Below are positions 17,146 through 25,501 of a stretch of DNA of 64,000 nucleotides, in pieces. Where the stretch lies: NCBI GenBank assembly GCA_946480465.1, contig CAMLJY010000003.1:120510-184509 (forward strand), given 5' to 3'. Each line of letters opens with the position of its first letter. Position 1 is the stretch's first letter. Source of the DNA: an uncultured Burkholderiales bacterium (GTDB taxonomy: Bacteria > Pseudomonadota > Gammaproteobacteria > Burkholderiales > Burkholderiaceae). A model generated the notes under the pieces. That model saw only the letters and a program-made list of their open reading frames with translations. It was not told the DNA's origin and made no database searches. A program made the translations under genes and the position numbers.

Positions 17146-19941
17146 TCACGCCGGCACCGCGCTGGCCCGCACCAGGCGCTTCAGCTCGGGGATGCACGAG
17201 CCGCAGTTGGTGCCGCAGCGCAACGACTGCTGCAGCTGCGCCAGCCGCTGGTCGGCATCGCCGCTGCAGCGCGGCAGTGTCTCCTGGATCGCCGGCTCGC
17301 TGACGTTGAAGCAGGCGCAGACCTGGCGCCCGCGCTCGGCCAGCGCCACCGGCGCCTTGGCGTCGGGCTTGAGCAGCAGGCGGCCGTAGGACTGCGCGGG
17401 CAGGCCGTCCTGCAGCAGCGCCCGCACCCAGGGCTCGGCCGAGATGTCGCCGGCCATCACGAAGCTGGTGAGCAGCGCGTCGCCGCCGGCGCGCTCCAGG
17501 CCCATCGCGCGCCACTGGTGGCGGCGCCGGTCTTCGTAGCGCAGGGCGTCGGCGCGCTGGGGGCCCAGGCCGAACAGGGCCTCGATCCCGGCGACCTGCT
17601 CGCGCGGCGGCGCTTCGGCGGCGGCAGCGCGGAACAGCACGCCGTGCCGGTCGTGGCCGAATGGCACGCAGCTGGCGAAATCGAAGTCGGAGAAGCGCTG
17701 GCGCAGCTGTTCGCGCAGCGCCAGGGCCTGGCCTTCGGGCAGCCAGGCCGCGGCCAGCAGCTTCCAGGGCAGCTCGGCCTTCAGCACCTTGATCGCGGTG
17801 TGCTTCAGTTCCGGTTGCTTGGAACTCGGGCAGAAGGCGCCGGTGGTGAGGGCATTGACGCCGGCCAGGCCATGGCCCGCGGCGGCGCGGCCGCCCACGA
17901 CCTCGTCGCCCCAGTGCATCGCCACGTAGGCCTGGGCCGGGGCAATGGCGTCGCTGCCCCGTGCCGGCAGCACGATGGAGCCGCGGCGCGAGGTCAGGTG
18001 CACCAGGTCGCCGTCCTTCAGCAGCAGGCGCTCCATGTCGCGCGGGTTCAGGTCCACCGTGGGCTCGGGCTGGTGCCCGAACAGGCGGCCCAGCGTGCCG
18101 GTGCGGCTCATGCCGTGCCACTGGTCGCGCAGGCGGCCGGTGGTCAGGCTGAAGGGGTAGCGCGCGTCGCGCGGTTCGGCCAGGGGCTGCAGCGGCGTGT
18201 CGTGGAAGCGGGCACGGCCGTCGGGCGTGACGAAGCGGCCGTCGGCGTAGAGCCGGGCACGGCCCACGCGTTCGCCTTCGGGCAGCGGCCACTGCTGCGG
18301 GCCGGCTTCCTCGAGCATCGCGTAGCTGAGGCCGGTGATGTCGAGGTCGCGGCCGCGGGTGGATTCGCGGTGCTCGTTCCAGATGGCCTCGGCGCCGTCG
18401 TAGGGGAAGAGGCTGGGGCGGCCGGGACGCAGGCGCTGTTCGAGCCGGCGCGCCAGGTCGAGGCCGATGGCCCAGTCGTGCCGCGCCGCGCCCGGCGCCG
18501 CCACCGCGGGGCGCACGCGGCTGATCCGGCGTTCGCTGTTGGTGACGGTGCCTTCCTTCTCGCCCCAGCTGGTGGCCGGCAGCAGCAGGTCGGCATAGCG
18601 CGCGGTGGCGGTGCCGGCGAAGGCTTCCTGCACGACGACGAATTCGGCGCGCTGCAGCGCGCGGCGGATCGTCGCCTGGTCCGGCATGGACTGCGCGGGG
18701 TTGGTGCAGGCGATCCACAGCGCCTTGATCTCGCCGTCGGCCGCGGCCTGGAACATCTCGACCGCGGTCTTGCCGGGCTTGGCCGGCACGCTGTCCACGC
18801 CCCACAGCCGGGCCACCTCGGCGCGGTGCTCGGGGTTGGCCAGGTCGCGGTGCGCCGACAGCAGGTTGGCCAGGCCGCCCACCTCGCGCCCGCCCATCGC
18901 GTTCGGCTGGCCGGTGAGCGAGAAGGGCCCCGCGCCGGCGCGCCCGATCTGCCCGGTGGCCAGGTGCAGGTTGATGAGCGCCGCGTTCTTCGCCGTGCCG
19001 CTGGCGCTCTGGTTCAGGCCCTGGCAGTACAGCGACAGCGCGGGCGCGCGTTCCCTGCCGGCGCTGGCCGGAATGCCGGCGAACCAGCGTGCCGCCTGCA
19101 CGATGTCGTCCTCGCGCAGGCCGGTGTGGCGCGCCGCTTCCTTGGGCGTGAACTCGCGCACCCGGGCCTTCAGCGCGTCGAAGCCGGTGGTGTGGGCGTC
19201 GATGTAGCGGGCGTCCGTCCAGCCTTCCCACAGCATCACGTGCAGCATGGCGTGGTAGAGCGCGATGTCGCTGCCCGGCAGGATCTGCAGGTGCAGGTCG
19301 GCCATGGCCGCGGTCTCGGTGCGGCGCGGGTCGGCGACGATCAGCTTCTGCTGCGGGTTCGCGCGGCGTGCGTCTTCCAGTCGGCGGAACAGGATGGGAT
19401 GCGCCCAGGCCGGGTTGGCACCGGTGACGAAGATCGTCGCCGCGTGCTTCAGGTCGTCATAACAGGCTGGCGGTGCGTCCGCGCCCAGCGTCGCCTTGTA
19501 GCCGGCCACCGCGCTGCTCATGCACAGGCGCGAGTTGGTGTCGATGTTGTTGGTGCCCAGCAGGCCCTTGGCCAGCTTGTTGAAGACGTAGTAGTCCTCG
19601 GTGAGCAGCTGGCCCGAGACGTAGAAGCCGATCGCGTCCGGGCCGTGCGCGTGGCTGATGCGGGCCAGCCGGTCGGCGGCCTCCTCCAGCGCGTCGTCCC
19701 AGCCGATGGGGTGGGGCGCCTGGTCGCGGGCGGCGCGCCGCATCGGCTGCAGCAGCCGCGCCTTTTGGATGATGGCGGGCGTGGCCGTCAGCGCAAGCGT
19801 GCTGCCCTTGCTGCACAGGCGGCCGAAGTTGGCGGGGTGGTCGGGGTCGCCGCGCACGCCGGTGATCTGGGTGCCATCGCTCTGGATGATCACGCCGCAC
19901 CCGACGCCGCAGTACGGGCAGGTGGACTTGGTTTCGCGCAT
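17146..19941 (-). CDS. nasA: Assimilatory nitrate reductase catalytic subunit
   Basis: A 931-residue cytoplasmic molybdopterin enzyme reducing nitrate to nitrite. The N-terminus has the [4Fe-4S] ligands CPYCGVGC and LCSKG, then the bis-MGD-binding domains (for example VTGANPAWAHPILFRR and NSERRISRVRP). The last 60 or so residues form a BFD-like [2Fe-2S] domain (CACFN and CGTNCGSC), as in NasA of Klebsiella. There is no signal peptide, consistent with assimilation. It lies 20 bp after nirD in the nirB-sensor-nirD-nasA-ybiB-cobA operon. No separate electron-transfer subunit gene (nasC) is visible here. Confidence 0.96.
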   Translation of the reverse strand: MRETKSTCPYCGVGCGVIIQSDGTQITGVRGDPDHPANFGRLCSKGSTLALTATPAIIQKARLLQPMRRAARDQAPHPIGWDDALEEAADRLARISHAHGPDAIGFYVSGQLLTEDYYVFNKLAKGLLGTNNIDTNSRLCMSSAVAGYKATLGADAPPACYDDLKHAATIFVTGANPAWAHPILFRRLEDARRANPQQKLIVADPRRTETAAMADLHLQILPGSDIALYHAMLHVMLWEGWTDARYIDAHTTGFDALKARVREFTPKEAARHTGLREDDIVQAARWFAGIPASAGRERAPALSLYCQGLNQSASGTAKNAALINLHLATGQIGRAGAGPFSLTGQPNAMGGREVGGLANLLSAHRDLANPEHRAEVARLWGVDSVPAKPGKTAVEMFQAAADGEIKALWIACTNPAQSMPDQATIRRALQRAEFVVVQEAFAGTATARYADLLLPATSWGEKEGTVTNSERRISRVRPAVAAPGAARHDWAIGLDLARRLEQRLRPGRPSLFPYDGAEAIWNEHRESTRGRDLDITGLSYAMLEEAGPQQWPLPEGERVGRARLYADGRFVTPDGRARFHDTPLQPLAEPRDARYPFSLTTGRLRDQWHGMSRTGTLGRLFGHQPEPTVDLNPRDMERLLLKDGDLVHLTSRRGSIVLPARGSDAIAPAQAYVAMHWGDEVVGGRAAAGHGLAGVNALTTGAFCPSSKQPELKHTAIKVLKAELPWKLLAAAWLPEGQALALREQLRQRFSDFDFASCVPFGHDRHGVLFRAAAAEAPPREQVAGIEALFGLGPQRADALRYEDRRRHQWRAMGLERAGGDALLTSFVMAGDISAEPWVRALLQDGLPAQSYGRLLLKPDAKAPVALAERGRQVCACFNVSEPAIQETLPRCSGDADQRLAQLQQSLRCGTNCGSCIPELKRLVRASAVPA

Positions 19942-19961
19942 GCTCGGGGTCGGTTCGTGGT

Positions 19962-20342
19962 TCAGCAGGTGGCCTTGGCACGCGGCCCGGCGAGCGGCGC
20001 GGCCAGGTCGAGGGCCTTGGTGGCCAGTTCGGTGGCGTCGAGGAAGACCTCGCCGCCTTCGACCTTGCAGGCGAAGCGGGGCGTGCAACCCGCGTCGGGC
20101 GCCCTGGCGCAGCCGTCGGCCAGGCCGATGGTCCAGTTGTGCAGCGGGCAGGCCACGCTGTCGCCGAGCACGATGCCCTGGCTGAGCGGACCGCCCTTGT
20201 GCGGGCAGCGGTCGAGCAACGCGAAGACCTGGTCCTCGGCATTGCGGAACACCGCCACGGCCGCGCCTTGCGGCCGGGCCACGCGTCGGGCACCGAGCAC
20301 CGGGATGTCGTCGACGCGGCAGATGAGCTTCCAGTCGTTCAT
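19962..20342 (-). CDS. nirD: Nitrite reductase small subunit (Rieske protein)
   Basis: A 126-residue NirD. The Rieske-type cluster ligands are present as CPHKGG and CPLHNW, about 20 residues apart. NirD partners NirB in NADH-dependent reduction of nitrite to ammonium. Its ATG overlaps the stop of the P-box sensor gene by four bases. The C-terminus (after DLAAPLAG) is short and ends in cysteine. Unusually, nirD does not follow nirB directly; the sensor-like gene is inserted between them. Confidence 0.95.
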   Translation of the reverse strand: MNDWKLICRVDDIPVLGARRVARPQGAAVAVFRNAEDQVFALLDRCPHKGGPLSQGIVLGDSVACPLHNWTIGLADGCARAPDAGCTPRFACKVEGGEVFLDATELATKALDLAAPLAGPRAKATC

Positions 20343-21139
20343 GCGGGCAGACCTTGCTTGGAGAACATGCCGGTGACGCCGTCCATGGTTTGCAGGATGC
20401 GTTCGCTGGTGGTGAAGACGTTGGCCATGCCGCGGGCATCCGCTTGCCCGGGTTTCAGCGCGCGTAGCGCGGAGGCGAAGAAGACGAACTGCGCCTCGGC
20501 CTGCGCCAGCTCGGCGCGGATGGCCCGCGTGGCCTCGGGGGCCTTCTTCAGCAGCTCGTGCGCGGCCGCGAACTCGTCGTGCGCGGTGTTCAGCTCGGCC
20601 AGTGCGCCGCGCGTCTGCACGTCCCAGCAGGCCGCGAAGTAGAACGCCGCCATGCGCTGGCTGAGCATGCGCTGCCGCCCGGCGATGTTGACCAGCCTGC
20701 CCAGCGGCCGGCCGCTGACCTGTTCCAGCTGCACCGTGCCCTGGTGCGCTGCCTGCAACACCTGGCCGGCCAGCCCGAACAGGCTTTTCGCGCGCTCGCG
20801 GGCCGGCAAGGTGCCGACCAGCACGGCCTTGTAGTCGGACCACAGCGGCTCCAGCGCCTGGTAGCGGGCGCGGATGTCGGGGGTGGGCGCGAAGGCCTTC
20901 AGCTCCACCAGTTGGCGGTCGAACACGGCCATCGACTGCTGCAGCGTCTCGCGCGCCAGCTCCGGCAGCACGTTCAGGCCGATGGCGCACCAGCTCTTGG
21001 CCAGGCGCTGGCTCAGCATGCGCTGGCGGCCGGCCTTGTTGATCGCATCGTTCAGGTCCAGCACCTGCCCATGGGCGGGGACCATGGGCGTTAGCAAGGG
21101 CGCCAGCGCACCGGCGCACAGCAGGCTGCGGCGCCTCAC
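20339..21139 (-). CDS. Exported PilJ-domain protein with two nitrate-sensor-like P-boxes
   Basis: A 266-residue protein with a signal peptide (cleavage near MVPAHG, residues 19-24) and two copies of a helical domain (PF13675-like). Each copy opens with a motif like the nitrate-binding P-box of NarX/NarQ: INKAGRQRMLSQR at 33-45 and VNIAGRQRMLSQR at 150-162. There is no membrane segment after the signal and no output domain, so it should be a soluble periplasmic protein that binds nitrate or nitrite and presents it to something else. It starts with GTG overlapping the nirB stop, and its own stop overlaps nirD, so it is made together with the enzyme subunits. Function inferred; the binding site is homology by motif. 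Confidence 0.82.
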   Translation of the reverse strand: MRRRSLLCAGALAPLLTPMVPAHGQVLDLNDAINKAGRQRMLSQRLAKSWCAIGLNVLPELARETLQQSMAVFDRQLVELKAFAPTPDIRARYQALEPLWSDYKAVLVGTLPARERAKSLFGLAGQVLQAAHQGTVQLEQVSGRPLGRLVNIAGRQRMLSQRMAAFYFAACWDVQTRGALAELNTAHDEFAAAHELLKKAPEATRAIRAELAQAEAQFVFFASALRALKPGQADARGMANVFTTSERILQTMDGVTGMFSKQGLPA

Positions 21140-23598
21140 GGTGCGGCCACCGGGTCGAACTGGCGCACGTCGACGCGCGCCTTGTCGAACTCGAACCAGG
21201 GATCGGGCTCGCCGTCCAGCGCGAACTGCAGCCGCGCCCACAGCGCCTGGCGGTTCGCGGCGTCTTCCAGCACCTTCTTCTTCACATGGTCCAGGCCCAC
21301 GCGGCCCACCCAGTGGCAGGTGCGTTCGAGATACCAGCCTTCTTCGCGGTACAGCTGCAGGAAGGCGCCGCTGTACTCCAGCACCTCTTGCGCGGTCTTC
21401 ACCTTGACGAAGAACTCCGCCACCTCGGTCTTGATGCCGCCGTTGCCGGCGACGTAGATCTCCCAGCCGGAATCGACGCCGATCACGCCCACGTCCTTGA
21501 TGCCGGCCTCGGCGCAGTTGCGCGGGCAGCCGCTGACCGCCAGCTTCACCTTGTGCGGCGCGTACATGCGCCACAGCGCGCGTTCCAGGTCCTTGCCCAT
21601 CTGCGTGGAGTCCTGCGTGCCGAAGCGGCACCACTCGCTGCCGACGCAGGTCTTCACCGTGCGCAGCGCCTTGGCGTAGGCGTGGCCGCTGGGCATGCCG
21701 ATGTCTTTCCAGACGTTGACCAGGTCTTCCTTCTTCACGCCCAGCAGGTCGATGCGCTGGCCGCCGGTGACCTTGACGGTGGGGATCTTGTACTTGTCCA
21801 CCACGTCGGCGATGCGGCGCAGTTCGTCCGCGGTGGTCTCGCCGCCCCACATGCGCGGCACCACGCTGTAGGTGCCGTCCTTCTGGATGTTGGCGTGGCT
21901 GCGCTCGTTGATGAAGCGGCTCTGCGGATCGTCCTGGGCCTCTTTCGGCCAGGTGCTGATCAGGTAGTAGTTGACCGCGGGCCGGCACGACGAGCAGCCG
22001 TTGGGCGTGCGCCAGCCCAGGCGCTTGTAGACGGCGTCGATGGTCAGCAGCTTGCTGCCGTCGGGCAGCGGCTGGCGGATGGCCTGCCGCACCTCTTCAT
22101 GGCTGGCCTCGGTGCAGCCGCACATGGCTTTCTTGGTCGGCGCCTTCGAATAGTCGCCGCCCGCGGTGAACATCAGCAGTTGCTCGACCAGGCCGGTGCA
22201 GGAGCCGCAGGAGGCGCTGGCCTTGGTGTGCTTGCGCACCTCGTCCAGCGTGAACAGGCCCTTGTCCTTGATGGCCTTGCAGATGGTGCCCTTGTTGACG
22301 CCGTTGCAGCCGCAGACCTCGTCGGTGTCGGCCATCGCGGCGGCCTTGTCGTGGCCCTCGTGGCCGGCATCGCCGATGTTGGATTCGCCGAACATCAGCT
22401 TGTCGCGGATGTCGCCGACCGTGCGGCCTTCGCGCAGCAGCTTGAAGTACCAGCTGCCGTCCACCGTGTCGCCGTACAGGCAGGCGCCGACCAGCTTGTC
22501 GTCCTTGATCACCAGCTTCTTGTAGACGCCGCCGAAGGGATCGCTCATCACGATCTCCTCGCAATCCTCGCCGCCCATGAAGTCGCCGGCGGAGAAGAGG
22601 TCGATGCCGGTGACCTTGAGCTTGGTGCTCACCTGGCTGCCCGTGTAGCGGCCGATGCCGAACTGCGCCAGGTGCGTCGCGCAGACCTTGCCCTGCTCGA
22701 ACAGCGGCGCCACCAGGCCGTAGGCGATGCCGCGGTGGGCCGCGCACTCGCCAACGGCGTAAATACGCGGGTCCGTCGTGGTCTGCAGCGTGTCGTTGAC
22801 GACGATGCCGCGGTTGCAGTGCAGGCCCATGCTTTCGGCCAGCGCGGTGTTGGGGCGGATGCCGGCGGCCATCACCACCAGGTCGGCGGGGACCTCGGTG
22901 CCGTCCTTGAACTGCACCGCCATCACCCGTCCGCCTTTGCCGCCGTCCTTGTCGCCGATCAGCGCCTGCGTCTGCGCGCCGATCAGGAACTTCAGCCCGC
23001 GGTCTTCCAGCGACTTCTGCAGCAGCTTGCCCGCCACGTCGTCGAGCTGGCGCTCCATCAGCCACGGCATGATGTGCACCACGGTCACCTGCATGCCGCG
23101 CAGCATCAGGCCGTTGGCCGCTTCCAGGCCCAGCAGGCCGCCGCCGATGACCACCGCGTGCTTGAAGCTCTTCGCGGTCTCGATCATCGTGTTGGTGTCG
23201 GCGATGTCGCGGTAGGCGATCACGCCTTCGAGGTCCTTGCCCGGCACCGGCAGGATGAAGGGGTTGGAGCCGGTGGCCAGCAGCAGGCGGTCGTACTCGG
23301 CGGTGGTGCCGTCCTCGGCGATCACCAGGCGCTTCACGCGGTCGACCTTCACCACCTTCTTGCCCAGGTGCAAGGTGATGCCGTTCTCCTCGTACCACGA
23401 CAGCGGGTTGAGGATGATTTCGTCGATCGTCTGCTCGCCGGCCAGCACCGGCGACAGCAGGATGCGGTTGTAGTTGGGGTGCGGCTCGGCGCCGAAGACG
23501 GTGATGTCGTAGAGGTCCGGCGAGATCTTCAGCAGTTCCTCGAGCGTGCGCACGCCGGCCATCCCATTGCCGACCATCACGAGCTTCATCTTCTTCAT
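21136..23598 (-). CDS. nirB: Nitrite reductase (NADH) large subunit
   Basis: An 820-residue cytoplasmic siroheme enzyme reducing nitrite to ammonium. In order it has FAD- and NAD-binding pyridine-disulfide domains (opening VMVGNGMAG), a BFD-like [2Fe-2S] domain (CGCNG and CGSC near residue 430-460), a second related cysteine region (CGCTE, CSSC), the ferredoxin-like half domain, and the siroheme-[4Fe-4S] ligands CVGSEWC and CPRNC. The start at 23598 is spaced eight bases from GGAG; an ATG two codons upstream is too close. A sigma-54 element 33-48 bp upstream is the likely promoter. First gene of the six-gene nitrate/nitrite operon. Confidence 0.96.
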   Translation of the reverse strand: MKKMKLVMVGNGMAGVRTLEELLKISPDLYDITVFGAEPHPNYNRILLSPVLAGEQTIDEIILNPLSWYEENGITLHLGKKVVKVDRVKRLVIAEDGTTAEYDRLLLATGSNPFILPVPGKDLEGVIAYRDIADTNTMIETAKSFKHAVVIGGGLLGLEAANGLMLRGMQVTVVHIMPWLMERQLDDVAGKLLQKSLEDRGLKFLIGAQTQALIGDKDGGKGGRVMAVQFKDGTEVPADLVVMAAGIRPNTALAESMGLHCNRGIVVNDTLQTTTDPRIYAVGECAAHRGIAYGLVAPLFEQGKVCATHLAQFGIGRYTGSQVSTKLKVTGIDLFSAGDFMGGEDCEEIVMSDPFGGVYKKLVIKDDKLVGACLYGDTVDGSWYFKLLREGRTVGDIRDKLMFGESNIGDAGHEGHDKAAAMADTDEVCGCNGVNKGTICKAIKDKGLFTLDEVRKHTKASASCGSCTGLVEQLLMFTAGGDYSKAPTKKAMCGCTEASHEEVRQAIRQPLPDGSKLLTIDAVYKRLGWRTPNGCSSCRPAVNYYLISTWPKEAQDDPQSRFINERSHANIQKDGTYSVVPRMWGGETTADELRRIADVVDKYKIPTVKVTGGQRIDLLGVKKEDLVNVWKDIGMPSGHAYAKALRTVKTCVGSEWCRFGTQDSTQMGKDLERALWRMYAPHKVKLAVSGCPRNCAEAGIKDVGVIGVDSGWEIYVAGNGGIKTEVAEFFVKVKTAQEVLEYSGAFLQLYREEGWYLERTCHWVGRVGLDHVKKKVLEDAANRQALWARLQFALDGEPDPWFEFDKARVDVRQFDPVAAP

Positions 23599-23630
23599 CG
23601 TCATCTCTCCAAAAGCCGTGCTCAACCGTT

Positions 23631-23646
23631 AGCAATCACGGTGCCA
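23631..23646 (-). promoter_or_regulatory. Sigma-54 (-24/-12) promoter of the nirB operon
   Basis: On the minus strand TGGCACCGTGATTGCT fits TGGCACG-N4-TTGCW with one mismatch (seventh base C for G), and GG and GC are ten bases apart as required. Transcription would begin about 12 bases further on, near 23620, leaving a leader of only about 20 bases. Confidence 0.75.
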
Positions 23647-23690
23647 AGTCGCGCAGAATCCGCGGCCATTCCCGCCGCGCGGCACACACC

Positions 23691-25397
23691 ATGAGCTTTG
23701 ACGTCGACATCGGCCGCTGCAGCGAACGCGGCCAGCGTGAACGCAACGAGGACTTCGCCGCCGCACTGCCGGGTGATGGCGCCGAGCGCGGCCTGATCGC
23801 GGCGATTGCCGATGGCGTGTCCGCCGGCGGGCAGGGCCGCGCGGCGGCGCAGACCGCGGTGATCTCGCTGGTGAACGACTTCCATGCGGTGCCGGCCACC
23901 TGGGAAACCACCGTCGCGCTGGACCGGCTGATCGGCGCGCACAACGCCTGGCTCGCCGACCACAACCGGCGCCGCAGCGACGATGCCTCGGGCCTGACCA
24001 CGCTGACGGCGCTGGTGCTGCACGGCCAGACCTGGACCGTGGCCCACGTCGGCGACACCCGCGCCTGGCTGCTGCGCGAGGGCACGCTGCAATGCCTGAC
24101 GCAGGACCACGCGCTGGACCATCCCGACCTGCGCAGCCAGCTGACGCGCGCGCTCGGCCTGGAGGACACGGTGCGGGTCGACTTCCACCAGGGTGCGCTG
24201 CAGGTGGGCGACCGCCTGCTGCTCAGCACCGATGGCGTTCACAGCGTGCTGAAGCCGCGCGCCATGGCCCAGTGGCTGGGCGAGGCCGACGGTGCGCAGG
24301 CCGCGGCCGACGCGCTGGTGCGCGAGGCGCTGGCCGCGGGCAGCGCCGACAACGCGACCGCGCTGGTGCTGCAGGTGCGCGGCCTGGACAGCCAGCGCCT
24401 CGATGACGCGCTGCTGCAGGGCCGCCAGCTGCCGGCGGCGCCGCGCCTGAAGGTGGGCGATGCGCTGGACGGCTACACCGTGACCGCGCTGGTGGCCGAC
24501 ACCGGCGTGCACCGCCTCTACCAGGCACGTGACGCGGCCACGCGCGAGCTGGTGGCGATCAAGACCCTGCATGAATCGCGCGCCGGCGATGCCGAGGAGC
24601 GCGCGATGCTCGCGCACGAAGCCTGGCTGGGCCAGACGGTGACCGAGCGCGACGGCCGCGGCTTCGTGCGTGTGCGGCCGCAGCGCGACCCGTCGTGCTT
24701 CTACGTGGTGTTCGATTGGCACAGCGGCGCCACGCTGGAGCAGCTGCTGGCCGAAGGGCGGCGCTTCAGCACCGAAGAGGTGATCGCCGGCGCGATGGCT
24801 GCCGTGCAGGCCCTGGCGCGGCTGCACCGGCAGCGTGTGATCCACCGCGACTTCAAGCCCGCCAACCTGCACCTGGGCGAGGACGGCCAGTGGCGGCTGC
24901 TGGACCTGGGCGTGGCCGTGTCCGGCAACGAACCCGCGGCGGTGCGCGCGCTGCACGCCGGCACGCCCAGCTACATGAACCCCGAGCAGTGGGGCGAGGG
25001 CGAGCATGCGGCTGCCGATGCGATGAGCGACCTCTACGCGCTGGGCGTCACGCTGTACCGCTGGCTCACCGGCCGGCTGCCCTATGGCGAGATCGAGCCC
25101 TACCAGACCGGCCGCTTCCGGCGCGATCCGGTGGCGCCGTCGCGCATCCGGCCCGAGGTGCCGATCTGGCTGGACCACGTGGCGCTGAAGGCCGTGGCGC
25201 GCGACCGGCGGCAGCGCTTCGAGACGGCCGAGGAGTTCCTGCTCGCGCTGCAGCGCGGCGCCTCGCGCCCGCTGGCCGCGCCGCCGGCCACGCCGCTGGT
25301 CAACCGCGACCCGGCGGCGCTGTGGAAGATCGGGCTGGCCCTCTCGGCGGCAGTCAACGTGCTGCTCATCTTCTGGCTGCTCTTCCTTCCGAAATAG
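23691..25397 (+). CDS. Bifunctional PP2C-type phosphatase / Ser-Thr protein kinase, membrane anchored
   Basis: A 568-residue two-headed signalling protein. Residues 1-235 or so are a PP2C phosphatase with the metal-binding motifs RNED, DGVSAGG, GDTR, STDGVHS and SADNAT. From about 260 follows a protein kinase: the VAIK lysine near 290, HRDFKPAN at 385-392, DLG (405-407) in place of DFG, and the TPSYMNPEQW activation segment. The C-terminus is a single membrane helix (about 546-566), so both enzymes face the cytoplasm. It sits alone on the plus strand between nirB and narK. Adjacency to nitrate genes recurs in Burkholderiales, so a nitrate transport or reduction target is plausible; no substrate is known from sequence. 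Confidence 0.9.
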   Translation: MSFDVDIGRCSERGQRERNEDFAAALPGDGAERGLIAAIADGVSAGGQGRAAAQTAVISLVNDFHAVPATWETTVALDRLIGAHNAWLADHNRRRSDDASGLTTLTALVLHGQTWTVAHVGDTRAWLLREGTLQCLTQDHALDHPDLRSQLTRALGLEDTVRVDFHQGALQVGDRLLLSTDGVHSVLKPRAMAQWLGEADGAQAAADALVREALAAGSADNATALVLQVRGLDSQRLDDALLQGRQLPAAPRLKVGDALDGYTVTALVADTGVHRLYQARDAATRELVAIKTLHESRAGDAEERAMLAHEAWLGQTVTERDGRGFVRVRPQRDPSCFYVVFDWHSGATLEQLLAEGRRFSTEEVIAGAMAAVQALARLHRQRVIHRDFKPANLHLGEDGQWRLLDLGVAVSGNEPAAVRALHAGTPSYMNPEQWGEGEHAAADAMSDLYALGVTLYRWLTGRLPYGEIEPYQTGRFRRDPVAPSRIRPEVPIWLDHVALKAVARDRRQRFETAEEFLLALQRGASRPLAAPPATPLVNRDPAALWKIGLALSAAVNVLLIFWLLFLPK

Positions 25398-25501
25398 CAC
25401 CGCGGCAGAGCGGCCGATGCGGGCCGCCTCCGCCCCGCGGGGGCAACGCCTGCGGCCCGGCAAAGCCGGTTCCGCGGCGTTTGCTTGGCGGCCGCGCGTG
25501 T

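Noticed and set aside
23599..23690. AACGGT in the nirB leader as an ANTAR hexaloop
   Set aside because: The flanking bases (TGCT/AGCA) leave an eight-base loop and the closing pair is T-T. The sigma-54 start also lies too close to the gene for a two-hairpin leader.
25398..25501. GC-rich inverted repeats between the convergent PP2C-kinase and narK genes as a terminator
   Set aside because: Several short pairings are possible but none is followed by a T run on either strand.
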